A stretch of 64,000 bases of DNA from an uncultured Clostridia bacterium (GTDB taxonomy: Bacteria; Bacillota; Clostridia; Oscillospirales; Oscillospiraceae), in contig CAMWFH010000002.1 of the NCBI GenBank assembly GCA_947173485.1, positions 147,833 through 211,832 of the forward strand. Reading direction: 5' to 3'. The translations under genes were made by a program, and so were the position numbers. Position 1 is the stretch's first letter, and every line of letters begins with the position of its first letter. Below, one piece after another: positions 1 through 8,136 of the stretch. The notes below the pieces were generated by a model. That model searched no databases and was not told the DNA's origin. It saw only the letters and a program-made list of their open reading frames with translations.

Positions 1-2
1 CC

Positions 3-293
3 CTGGTCTTCCCCCTCCGCTCCTTCGACACCACCAACATCGTAGGCGTCCTCCGGGGCGGCGGCGACGTGAAGGCGGCCATGCTCATCGACGTGACCCC
101 CCTGTGGCTGGCGGCGGTGCCGGTGATGGCGGTGGTGGCCCTGGTGCTGGAGATGGACACCGTGTGGGTGTGCGCGGCGCTGTATCTGGTGGAGTCGGTG
201 GTGAAGTCCCCGATCGGTCTCTGGCGGCTGCGCAGCCGCCGGTGGATCCGTCCGATCGGGACCCAAGAGAAGTATGTTGACTTTTCCGCATAA
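3..293 (+). CDS. MATE-family efflux transporter, C-terminal fragment
   Basis: This is the 3' end of a gene that begins before the window; the frame is open from base 3 to the TAA at 291-293. The translation opens with a conserved MATE stretch (F-D-T-T-N-I, then L-R-G-G-G-D) and continues with two hydrophobic segments (around L-W-L-A-A-V-P and V-C-A-A-L-Y-L) and a basic tail, as at the end of a 12-helix MATE protein. MATE proteins export drugs or metabolites by Na+ or H+ antiport. The promoter of the next gene lies inside its last codons. The substrate cannot be inferred. Confidence 0.75.
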   Translation: MVFPLRSFDTTNIVGVLRGGGDVKAAMLIDVTPLWLAAVPVMAVVALVLEMDTVWVCAALYLVESVVKSPIGLWRLRSRRWIRPIGTQEKYVDFSA

Positions 294-305
294 GATCGCT
301 ATAAT
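277..305 (+). promoter_or_regulatory. sigma-A promoter for the dehydratase activase gene
   Basis: TTGACT at 277-282 and TATAAT at 300-305 are separated by 17 bases, a near-consensus housekeeping promoter. It overlaps the 3' end of the MATE gene. Transcription would start near 312 and give an untranslated leader of about 160 bases. Confidence 0.8.
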
Positions 306-312
306 CAAAATG

Positions 313-474
313 CAGGGGGTTCGACCTCTTTCGCCCTTTTGACGAAAAGGGGTCGGCCCGCTGGGATATTTGTAACGTTTTGGCAGACCCTATCCCGCAA
401 AGGCCGCGGCCCGCGGCTTTTGTTTGGAGGAGCGTTAGTACGATCTGTCCTAAAGATCCGGGGGAACATCATCT
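313..474 (+). promoter_or_regulatory. structured 5' leader with intrinsic terminator-like hairpin
   Basis: Three hairpins can be drawn between the promoter and the start codon at 475: an imperfect one at about 321-353 (GACC...GGGTC), one with GGGATA/TATCCC arms at about 362-395, and a GC-rich one at 399-425 (AAAG-CCGCG arms) followed by a T-rich stretch. A terminator-like hairpin after the promoter and before the gene suggests attenuation. It could instead be the MATE terminator. No known riboswitch class was recognised. Confidence 0.4.
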
Positions 475-3400
475 ATGCAAGACTACCTATTAGGCGTCGA
501 TATCGGCTCCACCACCGTGAAGATCGCGGTGCTGGACGCCGGCGGTGCGCCTCGCTTCCACGCCTATGAGCGCCACTGCGCCCGCATCCAGGAGACCCTG
601 GCCGGTCTCCTCCGGCAGGCGGAGGCGGCCCTGGGGCCCACCGCGGCCCGGCCCGCCATCACCGGCAGCGGCGGCATGGCGCTGGCCAAGGAGCTGTCGG
701 TCCCCTTTTTGCAGGAGGTCATCGCGGTGTCCCTGTCCCTGGGGCGGTGGTATCCCCAGGCGGATGTAGCCATCGAGCTGGGGGGCGAGGACGCCAAGAT
801 CCTCTACCTCACCGGGGGCCGAGACCAGCGGATGAACGGTATCTGCGCCGGGGGCACCGGGTCCTTCATCGACCAGATGGCCGCCCTGCTCCAGACCGAC
901 GCCAAGGGCCTGGACGCCCTGGCGGAGCACTACAAGCGCATCTACCCCATCGCCGCCCGGTGCGGCGTGTTCGCCAAGAGCGACCTACAGCCCCTCATCA
1001 ACGACGGCGCGGCCAGGGAGGACCTGGCGGCCTCCATCCTCCAGGCGGTGGTGAACCAGACGATCAGCGGCCTGGCCTGCGGCCGGCCCATCCGGGGGAA
1101 CGTGGCCTTCCTGGGGGGGCCCCTCCACTTCCTGCCCCAGCTCCGCGCCGCCTTCATCCGCACCCTGCGCCTCACCGGGGACCAGGCCATCCAGCCGGAG
1201 CGCAGCCACCTCTTCGCCGCCATGGGTGCGGCCCTCTCCACCCTGGAGAACCGGGGGGAGACGGTCTCCCTGGGGGACCTGGCGGCCCGTCTGGAGGCCG
1301 GAGTGGCCCTGGAGACGGAGATCAAGCGCCTGCCGTCCCTCTTCGACAGTGAGCTGGCCTACCAGGCCTTCCTGACCAGCCACAGCCGCCATAAGGTGGC
1401 CCGGGCGGACCTGGCAAAGGCCCGGGGGGCCTGCTTCCTGGGCATCGACGCCGGGTCCACCACCACCAAGCTGGCCCTGATCGACAGCGAGGGCCGCCTG
1501 CTCTACGACTATTACGCGGGCAACGAGGGCAACCCCCTGGCCACCATCATCCGGGCCCTGGGGGTCCTGCATCAAAAAATGCCCGCCGTGGCCCGGATCG
1601 CCCGGGCCTGCTCCACCGGTTACGGCGAGGCCCTGATCCAGTCGGCCCTCCGGCTGGAGGAGGGGGAGGTGGAGACCATCGCCCACTGCCAGGCCGCCGC
1701 CTTCTTCGACCCCCAGGTGGACTGCGTCCTGGACATCGGGGGCCAGGATATGAAGTGCATCAAGCTCCACGATGGCAGCGTGGACAGCATCATGCTCAAC
1801 GAGGCCTGCTCCTCCGGGTGCGGGTCCTTCCTGGAGAACTTCGCCAACTCCCTGGACCTGACCGCCGCCCAGTTCGCCAAAGAGGCCCTGTATGCCGGGG
1901 ACCCGGTGGACCTGGGCACCCGGTGTACCGTGTTCATGAACTCCAACGTGAAGCAGGCCCAGAAGGAGGGGGCCACCCTGGGGGACATCTCCGCCGGGCT
2001 CAGCTACTCCGTGGTGAAGAACGCCCTCTACAAGGTGCTGAAATGCACCAGCCCCCAGGAGCTGGGGGACCACATCGTGGTCCAGGGGGGCACCTTCTAC
2101 AACGACGCGGTCCTCCGGTGCTTCGAGAATTTATTGGGGGCAGAGGTGGTCCGGCCGGACATCGCCGGCATCATGGGCGCCTTCGGCGCGGCCCTCATCG
2201 CCCGCCAGCGCTACCACGGACAGAAGAGCACCATGCTCCCCATGGAGGAGATCGCCACTCTGACCTGGGAGACCAAGCTCCGCCGGTGCGGCGGCTGCGA
2301 GAACAACTGCCAGCTCACCGTCAGCGACTTCGGCGGCGGCCGGCGGTACGTCACCGGCAACCGCTGCGAGAAGGGGGCCCTGGATGGCAGGACCAAGGCG
2401 GACGTGCCCAACCTGATGCAGTACAAATTCAAGCGGATCTTCGACTACGAGCCCCTGGCCGAGGCCGAGGCGGAGCGGGGGACCATCGGCATCCCACGGG
2501 TGCTGAACCTCTACGAGAACTACCCCTTCTGGGCCACCCTGTTCCGGGCGCTGAAGTTCCGGGTGGTGCTGAGCCCACCCAGCAGCAAGAAGATCTATAA
2601 CCTGGGCATCGAGACCATCCCCAGTGAGAGCGAGTGCTACCCCGCCAAGCTGACCCACGGCCATCTCCAGTGGCTCATCGACCAGGGCGTCAAGACCATC
2701 TTCTACCCCTGCGTCTTTTACGAGTACAAGGAGGACCCCCAGTCCCAGAACCACTTCAACTGCCCCATCGTCATGTCCTACCCGGAGAACCTGCGGAACA
2801 ACATGGAGCTTTTGTGGGGGGACCAGATCAAGTTCCTGCACCCCTTCGTGGCCTTCACCGATCTGGACACCATCCGGGAGCGGCTGGAGACCGTGCTGGA
2901 GCGGGACCTGGGCGTCCCCCGGCAGGAGACCGCCCAGGCGGCGAAGCTGGCCTGGGAGGAGCAGCGGCGGTGCAAGGAGGATATCGCCCGAGAGGGGGAG
3001 CGGGTCCTCCGGTGGGTGGAGGAGGGGCGGCACAACGCCATCGTCCTGGCGGGCCGGCCCTACCACTGCGACCCGGAGATCAACCACGGCATCCCGGAGA
3101 TGATCGCCTCCTACGGCTACGCCGTCCTCACCGAGGACAGCGTGGCCCATCTGGCCCAGCGGGAGGAGGGGGGCGGGAAAAAGATGGAGCACCCCCTCCG
3201 GGTGACGGACCAGTGGACCTACCACGCCCGGCTCTACGCCGCCGCCGCCTTCGTCCGGGACCGGGACGACCTGGACCTGGTCCAGCTCAACTCCTTCGGC
3301 TGCGGGGTGGACGCCGTCACCACCGACCAGGTCAGCGAGATCCTCACCGGGGCCGGCAAGCTCTACACCCTGCTGAAGATCGACGAGGTGAACAACCTGG

Positions 3401-4812
3401 GGGCCGCCCGGATCCGCATCCGCTCCCTGATCTGCGCCCTCAGGATGCGCAAGGAGCGGAACATCCACGCCAAGCCCACCGCCCCGGTGGCCTACCGCCG
3501 GGCGGAGTTCACCCGGGAGATGCGAAAGGAGGGCTACACCCTCCTGTGCCCCCAGATGTCGCCCATCCACTTCGACCTGATCGAGCCGGCCATCCGGCAG
3601 TTCGGCTACAACGTGGAGGTCCTGCGCAACGACGACCGCTCCGCCATCGACACGGGGCTGAAATACGTCAACAACGACGCCTGTTTTCCCACCCTGACGG
3701 TGGTGGGGCAGATCATGGAGGCGGTGCTGTCCGGCCAGTACGACACGGACCACCTAGCCATCATGATGACCCAGACCGGCGGCGGCTGCCGGGCCAGCAA
3801 CTATGTGGGCTTCATCCGCCTGGCTCTGGAGCGGGAGGGGCTGGGCCATATCCCGGTGGTGAGCCTCAACGCCAACGGCATGGAGAAGAACAGCGGCTTC
3901 CACTACACGCCCATGATGCTCTTAAAGGCGGTCCAGGCCCTGCTCCTGGGGGACACCCTCATGTGTATGCTCTACCGGGTCCGGCCCTACGAGGCCCAGC
4001 CGGGGGCCGCCGATGCCCTCCACCACAAGTGGCGGGACCGCTGCATCCAGTACTTAGCCGGCAAGGGGGCCCATATGGGCCGCTACCGGGCCCTCATCCG
4101 GGACATGGTCCGGGACTTCGACGCCCTGCCCCTGCTGGACATCCCCCGGAAGATCCGGGTGGGCGTCGTGGGGGAGATCCTGGTGAAGTATATGCCCCTG
4201 GCCAACAACCACCTGGTGGAGGTGCTGGAGCGGGAGGGGGCCGAGGCGGTGGTGCCGGAGATGGCGGGCTTCTTCGAGTACTGCTTCTATAACGCCGACT
4301 ACAAGGCCCACGCCCTGGGGGGCAAGAACTCGGTGAAGCTCTCCTGCCGGGCGGCCATCGCCGCCATCGAATGGCTCCGGGCCCCCATCCGAAAGGCCCT
4401 GCGGGCCAGCCAGAGGTTCACCGAGCCGCCTTACATCGAGCACCTGGGGGAGTATGCCAAGCCCTACCTCTCCCTGGGCAACCAGTGCGGCGAGGGCTGG
4501 TTCCTCACCGCCGAGATGGTGGAGCTGGTGAAGAGCGGGGTGCCCAACGTGGTCTGCGTCCAGCCCTTCGCGTGTTTGCCCAACCATGTGGTGGGCAAGG
4601 GGGTCATGCGGGCCATCCAGCGGGACTATCCCGAGGCCAACCTGATCGCCATCGACTACGACCCCGGCGCCAGCGAGGTCAACCAGCTCAACCGCATCAA
4701 GCTGATGCTCACCGCCGCCCGGGAGGCCGCCAAGGCGGAGGACCGGGGGAGCGGCCAAGGGAACGTTCAAGAGAGCGGTCAGGAGAGCAGCCGGGAGGCG
4801 GCGGCGGTATGA
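475..4812 (+). CDS. giant acyl-CoA dehydratase activase (double BadF/HgdC ATPase + DUF2229 + HgdB-like region)
   Basis: The 1445-residue cytoplasmic protein has two ASKHA ATPase modules of the BadF/BadG/HgdC type (G-V-D-I-G-S-T-T near residue 7, G-I-D-A-G-S-T-T near 322). Each has the cysteines that bind the [4Fe-4S] cluster in HgdC-type activators (C-A-G-G-T-G-S near 124, C-S-S-G-C-G-S near 445). A Cys cluster R-C-G-G-C-E-N-N-C lies near 603, followed by a DUF2229-type region (P-S-E-S-E-C-Y-P) and a C-terminal dehydratase-like region (G-G-G-C-R-A-S-N-Y). HgdC-type activators use ATP to push an electron to a partner Fe-S enzyme; here activator and partner-like parts are in one chain. The end overlaps the TetR gene by four bases (ATGA), so the regulator probably controls this gene. 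Substrate unknown. The start has a purine-rich site (GGGGGAA) 9 bases upstream. Confidence 0.85.
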   Translation: MQDYLLGVDIGSTTVKIAVLDAGGAPRFHAYERHCARIQETLAGLLRQAEAALGPTAARPAITGSGGMALAKELSVPFLQEVIAVSLSLGRWYPQADVAIELGGEDAKILYLTGGRDQRMNGICAGGTGSFIDQMAALLQTDAKGLDALAEHYKRIYPIAARCGVFAKSDLQPLINDGAAREDLAASILQAVVNQTISGLACGRPIRGNVAFLGGPLHFLPQLRAAFIRTLRLTGDQAIQPERSHLFAAMGAALSTLENRGETVSLGDLAARLEAGVALETEIKRLPSLFDSELAYQAFLTSHSRHKVARADLAKARGACFLGIDAGSTTTKLALIDSEGRLLYDYYAGNEGNPLATIIRALGVLHQKMPAVARIARACSTGYGEALIQSALRLEEGEVETIAHCQAAAFFDPQVDCVLDIGGQDMKCIKLHDGSVDSIMLNEACSSGCGSFLENFANSLDLTAAQFAKEALYAGDPVDLGTRCTVFMNSNVKQAQKEGATLGDISAGLSYSVVKNALYKVLKCTSPQELGDHIVVQGGTFYNDAVLRCFENLLGAEVVRPDIAGIMGAFGAALIARQRYHGQKSTMLPMEEIATLTWETKLRRCGGCENNCQLTVSDFGGGRRYVTGNRCEKGALDGRTKADVPNLMQYKFKRIFDYEPLAEAEAERGTIGIPRVLNLYENYPFWATLFRALKFRVVLSPPSSKKIYNLGIETIPSESECYPAKLTHGHLQWLIDQGVKTIFYPCVFYEYKEDPQSQNHFNCPIVMSYPENLRNNMELLWGDQIKFLHPFVAFTDLDTIRERLETVLERDLGVPRQETAQAAKLAWEEQRRCKEDIAREGERVLRWVEEGRHNAIVLAGRPYHCDPEINHGIPEMIASYGYAVLTEDSVAHLAQREEGGGKKMEHPLRVTDQWTYHARLYAAAAFVRDRDDLDLVQLNSFGCGVDAVTTDQVSEILTGAGKLYTLLKIDEVNNLGAARIRIRSLICALRMRKERNIHAKPTAPVAYRRAEFTREMRKEGYTLLCPQMSPIHFDLIEPAIRQFGYNVEVLRNDDRSAIDTGLKYVNNDACFPTLTVVGQIMEAVLSGQYDTDHLAIMMTQTGGGCRASNYVGFIRLALEREGLGHIPVVSLNANGMEKNSGFHYTPMMLLKAVQALLLGDTLMCMLYRVRPYEAQPGAADALHHKWRDRCIQYLAGKGAHMGRYRALIRDMVRDFDALPLLDIPRKIRVGVVGEILVKYMPLANNHLVEVLEREGAEAVVPEMAGFFEYCFYNADYKAHALGGKNSVKLSCRAAIAAIEWLRAPIRKALRASQRFTEPPYIEHLGEYAKPYLSLGNQCGEGWFLTAEMVELVKSGVPNVVCVQPFACLPNHVVGKGVMRAIQRDYPEANLIAIDYDPGASEVNQLNRIKLMLTAAREAAKAEDRGSGQGNVQESGQESSREAAAV

Positions 4813-5420
4813 GACAGGAGACAGACAAGCGCAAGGAGATCGTGGCTGCCGCCCGGACCCTCTTTGGCCGCCACGGCTACGCCAAGGTGTCCCTCCGGGA
4901 CATCGCCGGCGAGGCCGGCATGAGCGTAGGCAACCTGACCTACTACTACCACCGGAAGGCCGACCTGATGGAGGCCACCCTGGCGGAGTTCCGGCAGGCC
5001 GTGCGGCCCCCGGCGCCGCCAGAGGACCTGGAGGCGCTGATAGAGTTCCTGGACCAGTATGAGCGGGAGCTGGAGGACAACGCCTTCTACTTTCGGACCT
5101 GCGGCCCTCTGGAGGAACAGCTGGAGGAGACCCGGGCCGATGCCGTCCGGGAGCTGCGGGCCCTGTGGGACGCTATCCTGGAGAACCTGCTGGCAGCGGG
5201 GCTGCTGGCGGAGCCGGCTTATCCCGGCCAGCATAAGGCCGTTTCCACGGCGGTACAGATGGTCTTTCGTCACTGGGCGTCCTTCGCCCGGACGGAGGCC
5301 GCCGCCGGCGGCGCGCCCAGCTTTCAGTGCTGCGTGTGGGCCATTCTTTATCCGAACCTAACAGAAAAAGGACGTATGGCACTTGCCAGGGGGAATTATG
5401 GCGAAAAACAGGCAATTTGA
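4809..5420 (+). CDS. TetR-family transcriptional regulator
   Basis: The 203-residue protein has an N-terminal TetR helix-turn-helix (I-V-A-A-A-R-T-L-F-G, then L-R-D-I-A-G-E-A-G-M-S-V-G-N-L-T-Y-Y-Y) and a diverged helical ligand domain of normal length. The ATG overlaps the activase stop codon (ATGA), so this start is preferred over the much longer open frame upstream, which is a shadow of the activase. The gene overlaps the next regulator by 23 bases. Inference: it senses a metabolite of the activase pathway. Confidence 0.85.
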   Translation: MRQETDKRKEIVAAARTLFGRHGYAKVSLRDIAGEAGMSVGNLTYYYHRKADLMEATLAEFRQAVRPPAPPEDLEALIEFLDQYERELEDNAFYFRTCGPLEEQLEETRADAVRELRALWDAILENLLAAGLLAEPAYPGQHKAVSTAVQMVFRHWASFARTEAAAGGAPSFQCCVWAILYPNLTEKGRMALARGNYGEKQAI

Positions 5421-6282
5421 GTTACTGTGCCTTCTGCTGGAGGGCAAGATGTGGACCGCGCCGGAGCTGGCGGAGCGGCTGGAGGTGTCCGGCCGCACGA
5501 TCTATCGGGACCTAGACGCCCTCTCCGCCGCCGGCATCCCGGTCTATGCCCAGCGGGGCCGGTTCGGCGGGATCCGGCTGCTGGAGGGGTTCCAGCTGGA
5601 GCGGACCCTGCTGACGCCGGAGCAGCAGGAGGAGGTGCTGGCGGCATTGCAGGCCATGACCGGCCTCCTGCCGGACCAGGGGGCCTTGGGCCGCCTCTCC
5701 GCCCTCTTCCGCCGGGAGGGGACCAACTGGCTGGAGATGGACTTCACCGGCTGGGGCGAGGGGACTGCCCCCGTCTTTGCCACCCTGAAGGAGGCGATCC
5801 TCAGCCGGCAGGTGGTGTCCTTCACCTATCACAACAGCGCCGGGGAGCGGAGCTGCCGGCAGGTGGAGCCCATGCGGCTGCGGTGCAAGGGGGGCAGCTG
5901 GTATCTCCGGGGCTGGTGCCGGATGCGGGAGGATTTCCGCCTGTTCCGCCTGACCCGTATCGAGGACCTGACCGTCACGGAGGAGACCTTCATCCCCCGG
6001 CAGGGACTGCCGGAGGAGGTGGATACGGAGACGGACCACCCCGTGGCCCTGCGCCTGCGCTTCGCCCCCTCCGCCGCCTATCGGGTCCACGATGCCTTTG
6101 CCCCCTCCGCCGTCACGGCCCAGCCTGACGGGTCCTACCTGGTGGAGCAGACCTACCCGGCGGGGGAGTGGATCCGGTCCTTCCTGCTGTCCTTCGGGGA
6201 CCAGGTGGAGGTCCTGGCCCCGGAGGAGCTTCGGACGGAGCTGCGGGAAGAGGGGAAAAAGATCGCGGCGAGATATAAATAG
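5398..6282 (+). CDS. YafY-type HTH/WYL-domain transcriptional regulator
   Basis: The 294-residue protein has an N-terminal winged helix (A-E-R-L-E-V-S-G-R-T-I-Y-R-D-L-D-A-L) and a C-terminal WYL ligand domain with G-S-W-Y-L-R-G-W-C near residue 165, then the WCX extension. WYL regulators respond to nucleotides or other small ligands. The ATG at 5398 is chosen because a GGGGG purine run lies just upstream; an in-frame start at 5383 would add five unsupported residues. It overlaps the TetR gene. Confidence 0.85.
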   Translation: MAKNRQFELLCLLLEGKMWTAPELAERLEVSGRTIYRDLDALSAAGIPVYAQRGRFGGIRLLEGFQLERTLLTPEQQEEVLAALQAMTGLLPDQGALGRLSALFRREGTNWLEMDFTGWGEGTAPVFATLKEAILSRQVVSFTYHNSAGERSCRQVEPMRLRCKGGSWYLRGWCRMREDFRLFRLTRIEDLTVTEETFIPRQGLPEEVDTETDHPVALRLRFAPSAAYRVHDAFAPSAVTAQPDGSYLVEQTYPAGEWIRSFLLSFGDQVEVLAPEELRTELREEGKKIAARYK

Positions 6283-6345
6283 GACAGACTGCTGTCAGGT
6301 TTGCTCTGGTATACTGGGACCATCTTTAAGAAGGAGGTCCTATCG

Positions 6346-6612
6346 ATGGACAAGATCTTTTGCCAGAGCTGCGGGATGCCCTTAGAGCACCCGGAGGACC
6401 ACGGCACCGAGGCCGGCGGCGCCCCGAGCCCCGACTACTGCCACTACTGCTACCAGGAGGGCCGGTTCCCCGAGGGGCAGGCTATGGAGGACATCATCCA
6501 GTTCAATCTGCGCTTCAATGAGGAGAACGGCCACCCCATGGGCTCCCAGGCCGATGCCGAGGCCATGATGCGCGCCTGGTTCCCCACCCTGAAGCGGTGG
6601 CGGAAGGCTTGA
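6346..6612 (+). CDS. small zinc-ribbon protein
   Basis: This 88-residue protein starts with C-Q-S-C-G-M-P-L and has a second pair C-H-Y-C near residue 32, giving a four-cysteine zinc ribbon of the 'putative zinc ribbon' family found beside regulators in Clostridia. The rest is a short helical tail. A perfect AAGGAGGT site at 6331-6338 fixes the start at 6346, although the frame stays open upstream. An extended -10 (TGGTATACT) lies at about 6307-6315. Function unknown. Confidence 0.75.
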   Translation: MDKIFCQSCGMPLEHPEDHGTEAGGAPSPDYCHYCYQEGRFPEGQAMEDIIQFNLRFNEENGHPMGSQADAEAMMRAWFPTLKRWRKA

Positions 6613-6637
6613 CAAAGGCCCTGCTATGGAAGATAAT

Positions 6638-6675
6638 GGACTGCGGAGAAAAATGCTCTCCGCAGTCCGCTTTTT
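6638..6675 (+). terminator. intrinsic terminator after the zinc-ribbon gene
   Basis: A perfect 12-bp stem (GGACTGCGGAGA / TCTCCGCAGTCC) with a 7-base loop is followed by TTTTT. Confidence 0.9.
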
Positions 6676-6700
6676 ATCCGCTCTATGAAGGAGGCCGCCT

Positions 6701-7045
6701 ATGCCAAGGGTCTATCAGCTGCAAAATTGGTACTTCACCCCCCATCGCTTGGGGAAGGAAGCGCTGTGGGATGTCCACGGCAACATCTTTGGCCATCCGA
6801 AGTTCCCGGAGGGCATCAAGGTCCACACCTCCGCCGTCCAGTCCGTCCGGGTGGGCCTGGAGGCGCTGGAGGTGCAGACCCGCAACTCCGTCTATCAGTG
6901 CCCCTACAGCAGCTGCAAGGACCCAGACGGCAGCTTCCTGGACGCGGAGGCGCTGTTTCCCGAGCCGCCGGGGGAGGAGGCCCTCCAGGCCCTGGTGACC
7001 GCCATCTACACCCAGCGGTGGGAGCAGGGGCCGCCGACACGATAG
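6701..7045 (+). CDS. conserved-looking hypothetical protein, 114 aa
   Basis: The soluble protein has a GAAGGAGG ribosome site directly upstream and normal codon use. It begins Y-Q-L-Q-N-W-Y-F-T-P-H-R, has a middle segment V-H-G-N-I-F-G-H-P-K-F, and a Q-C-P-Y-S-S-C-K pair of cysteines. No family was recognised and no signal peptide is seen. It lies downstream of a strong terminator and so needs its own promoter, and it is convergent with ldh. A short palindrome (GATAGCGCGCTATC) follows its stop. Confidence 0.55.
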   Translation: MPRVYQLQNWYFTPHRLGKEALWDVHGNIFGHPKFPEGIKVHTSAVQSVRVGLEALEVQTRNSVYQCPYSSCKDPDGSFLDAEALFPEPPGEEALQALVTAIYTQRWEQGPPTR

Positions 7046-7063
7046 CGCGCTATCGTCCTAACA

Positions 7064-8011
7064 TTATAGTCCCAAAGAGGCGATGGCGCTCTTCAGCTGG
7101 TCCGCCGAGGCAGTGAGGGCCTGCCGCTCCCCCTGGCTCAGGGGGATCTCCAGGACCTTCTCCAGCCCCCGGCGGCCCACCAGGGAGGGGATGCTCAGCG
7201 CCGCGCCCCGGAGGCCGTACTCCCCCTCCAGCACCACGGAGATGGGCAGCACCGCGTGCTCGTCCCGGACGATGGCGGCGGCGATGCGGCCCACCGCCAT
7301 GGCGATGCCGTAGTAGGTGGCGCCCTTCCGCTGGATGATCTCATAGGCGCTGTCCCGGATCTCCCGGTAGAGCCGGTCCCGGCGGGCGGCGTGGAGGGTG
7401 ACGCCCCGGAGGCGGCAGAAGCTCTCCAGGTCCAGCCCCGACACGTTGGCCCCGCTCCACACCGCCAGCTCGCTGTCCCCATGTTCGCCGATGATGAAGG
7501 CGTGGATGTTCCGGCTGTCCACCGCCAGCTCCTCTCCCAAGAGCTGCTTGAACCGCCCGGTGTCCAGCACGGTGCCGGAGCCGATGACCCGCTCCTTGGG
7601 GTAGCCGGAGAGGCGCCAGGCGGCGTAGGTCAGCACGTCCACCGGGTTGGACACCACCAGCAGGATGCCCCCGAAGTCCCGCTTGCAGACCTCCTCCAGG
7701 ACGGACCGGAGGATGGCGGTGTTCTTCTCGATGAGGTCCAGCCGGGTCTCTCCCGGCTTCTGGTTGGCCCCGGCGGTGATCACCACCAGGGCGCAGTCGG
7801 TGATGTCGTCATAGCCCCCGGCGGTGATGCGCATGGACGCGCCGTAGGGCAGGCCGTCGCTCAGGTCCATGGCCTCCCCCTCGGCCTTGGCGGCGTTGGC
7901 GTCCAGCAGGACCAGCTCGGAGAACAGCCCCTGCTGCAAAAAGCGGAAGGCGATGGACGCCCCCACGAAGCCGCAGCCGATGATGGCTGCTTTTCTGTTG
8001 TTGATGGTCAT
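7064..8011 (-). CDS. ldh: L-lactate dehydrogenase
   Basis: This 315-residue NAD-dependent enzyme reduces pyruvate to L-lactate during fermentation. It has the Rossmann motif G-C-G-F-V-G-A-S near residue 12, the substrate loop A-N-Q-K-P-G-E-T-R (Gln at the position that favours lactate over malate), and the catalytic histidine in I-I-G-E-H-G-D-S-E near 180. Length is usual. The start at 8011 has AAGGAG seven bases upstream; the frame is open for hundreds of bases further but that part is a shadow of the next gene. No allosteric residues were assessed. Confidence 0.93.
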   Translation of the reverse strand: MTINNRKAAIIGCGFVGASIAFRFLQQGLFSELVLLDANAAKAEGEAMDLSDGLPYGASMRITAGGYDDITDCALVVITAGANQKPGETRLDLIEKNTAILRSVLEEVCKRDFGGILLVVSNPVDVLTYAAWRLSGYPKERVIGSGTVLDTGRFKQLLGEELAVDSRNIHAFIIGEHGDSELAVWSGANVSGLDLESFCRLRGVTLHAARRDRLYREIRDSAYEIIQRKGATYYGIAMAVGRIAAAIVRDEHAVLPISVVLEGEYGLRGAALSIPSLVGRRGLEKVLEIPLSQGERQALTASADQLKSAIASLGL

Positions 8012-8079
8012 AGGTCCGCTCCTTTTTCTTCTTATTTCCAGGCTAGGTCCAGTATGCCGCTCCTGCGGCAAAATATGCA

Positions 8080-8106
8080 GGCCGGCTGTCCCTCCGACAG
8101 CCGGCC
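8080..8106 (-). terminator. hairpin between the EF-G-like gene and ldh
   Basis: An 11-bp perfect GC-rich stem (GGCCGGCTGTC / GACAGCCGGCC) with a five-base loop follows the stop of the EF-G-like gene on the minus strand. The tail is only weakly T-rich (TGCATATTTT). Confidence 0.6.
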
Positions 8107-8136
8107 TTGCGATATCCTTTATGATATGGTGTTCGG

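Noticed and set aside
2131..3753. 540-codon open frame on the minus strand opposite the activase gene
   Set aside because: It is a shadow created by G/C-rich third positions of the sense gene; low-complexity sequence, no family match, no ribosome site.
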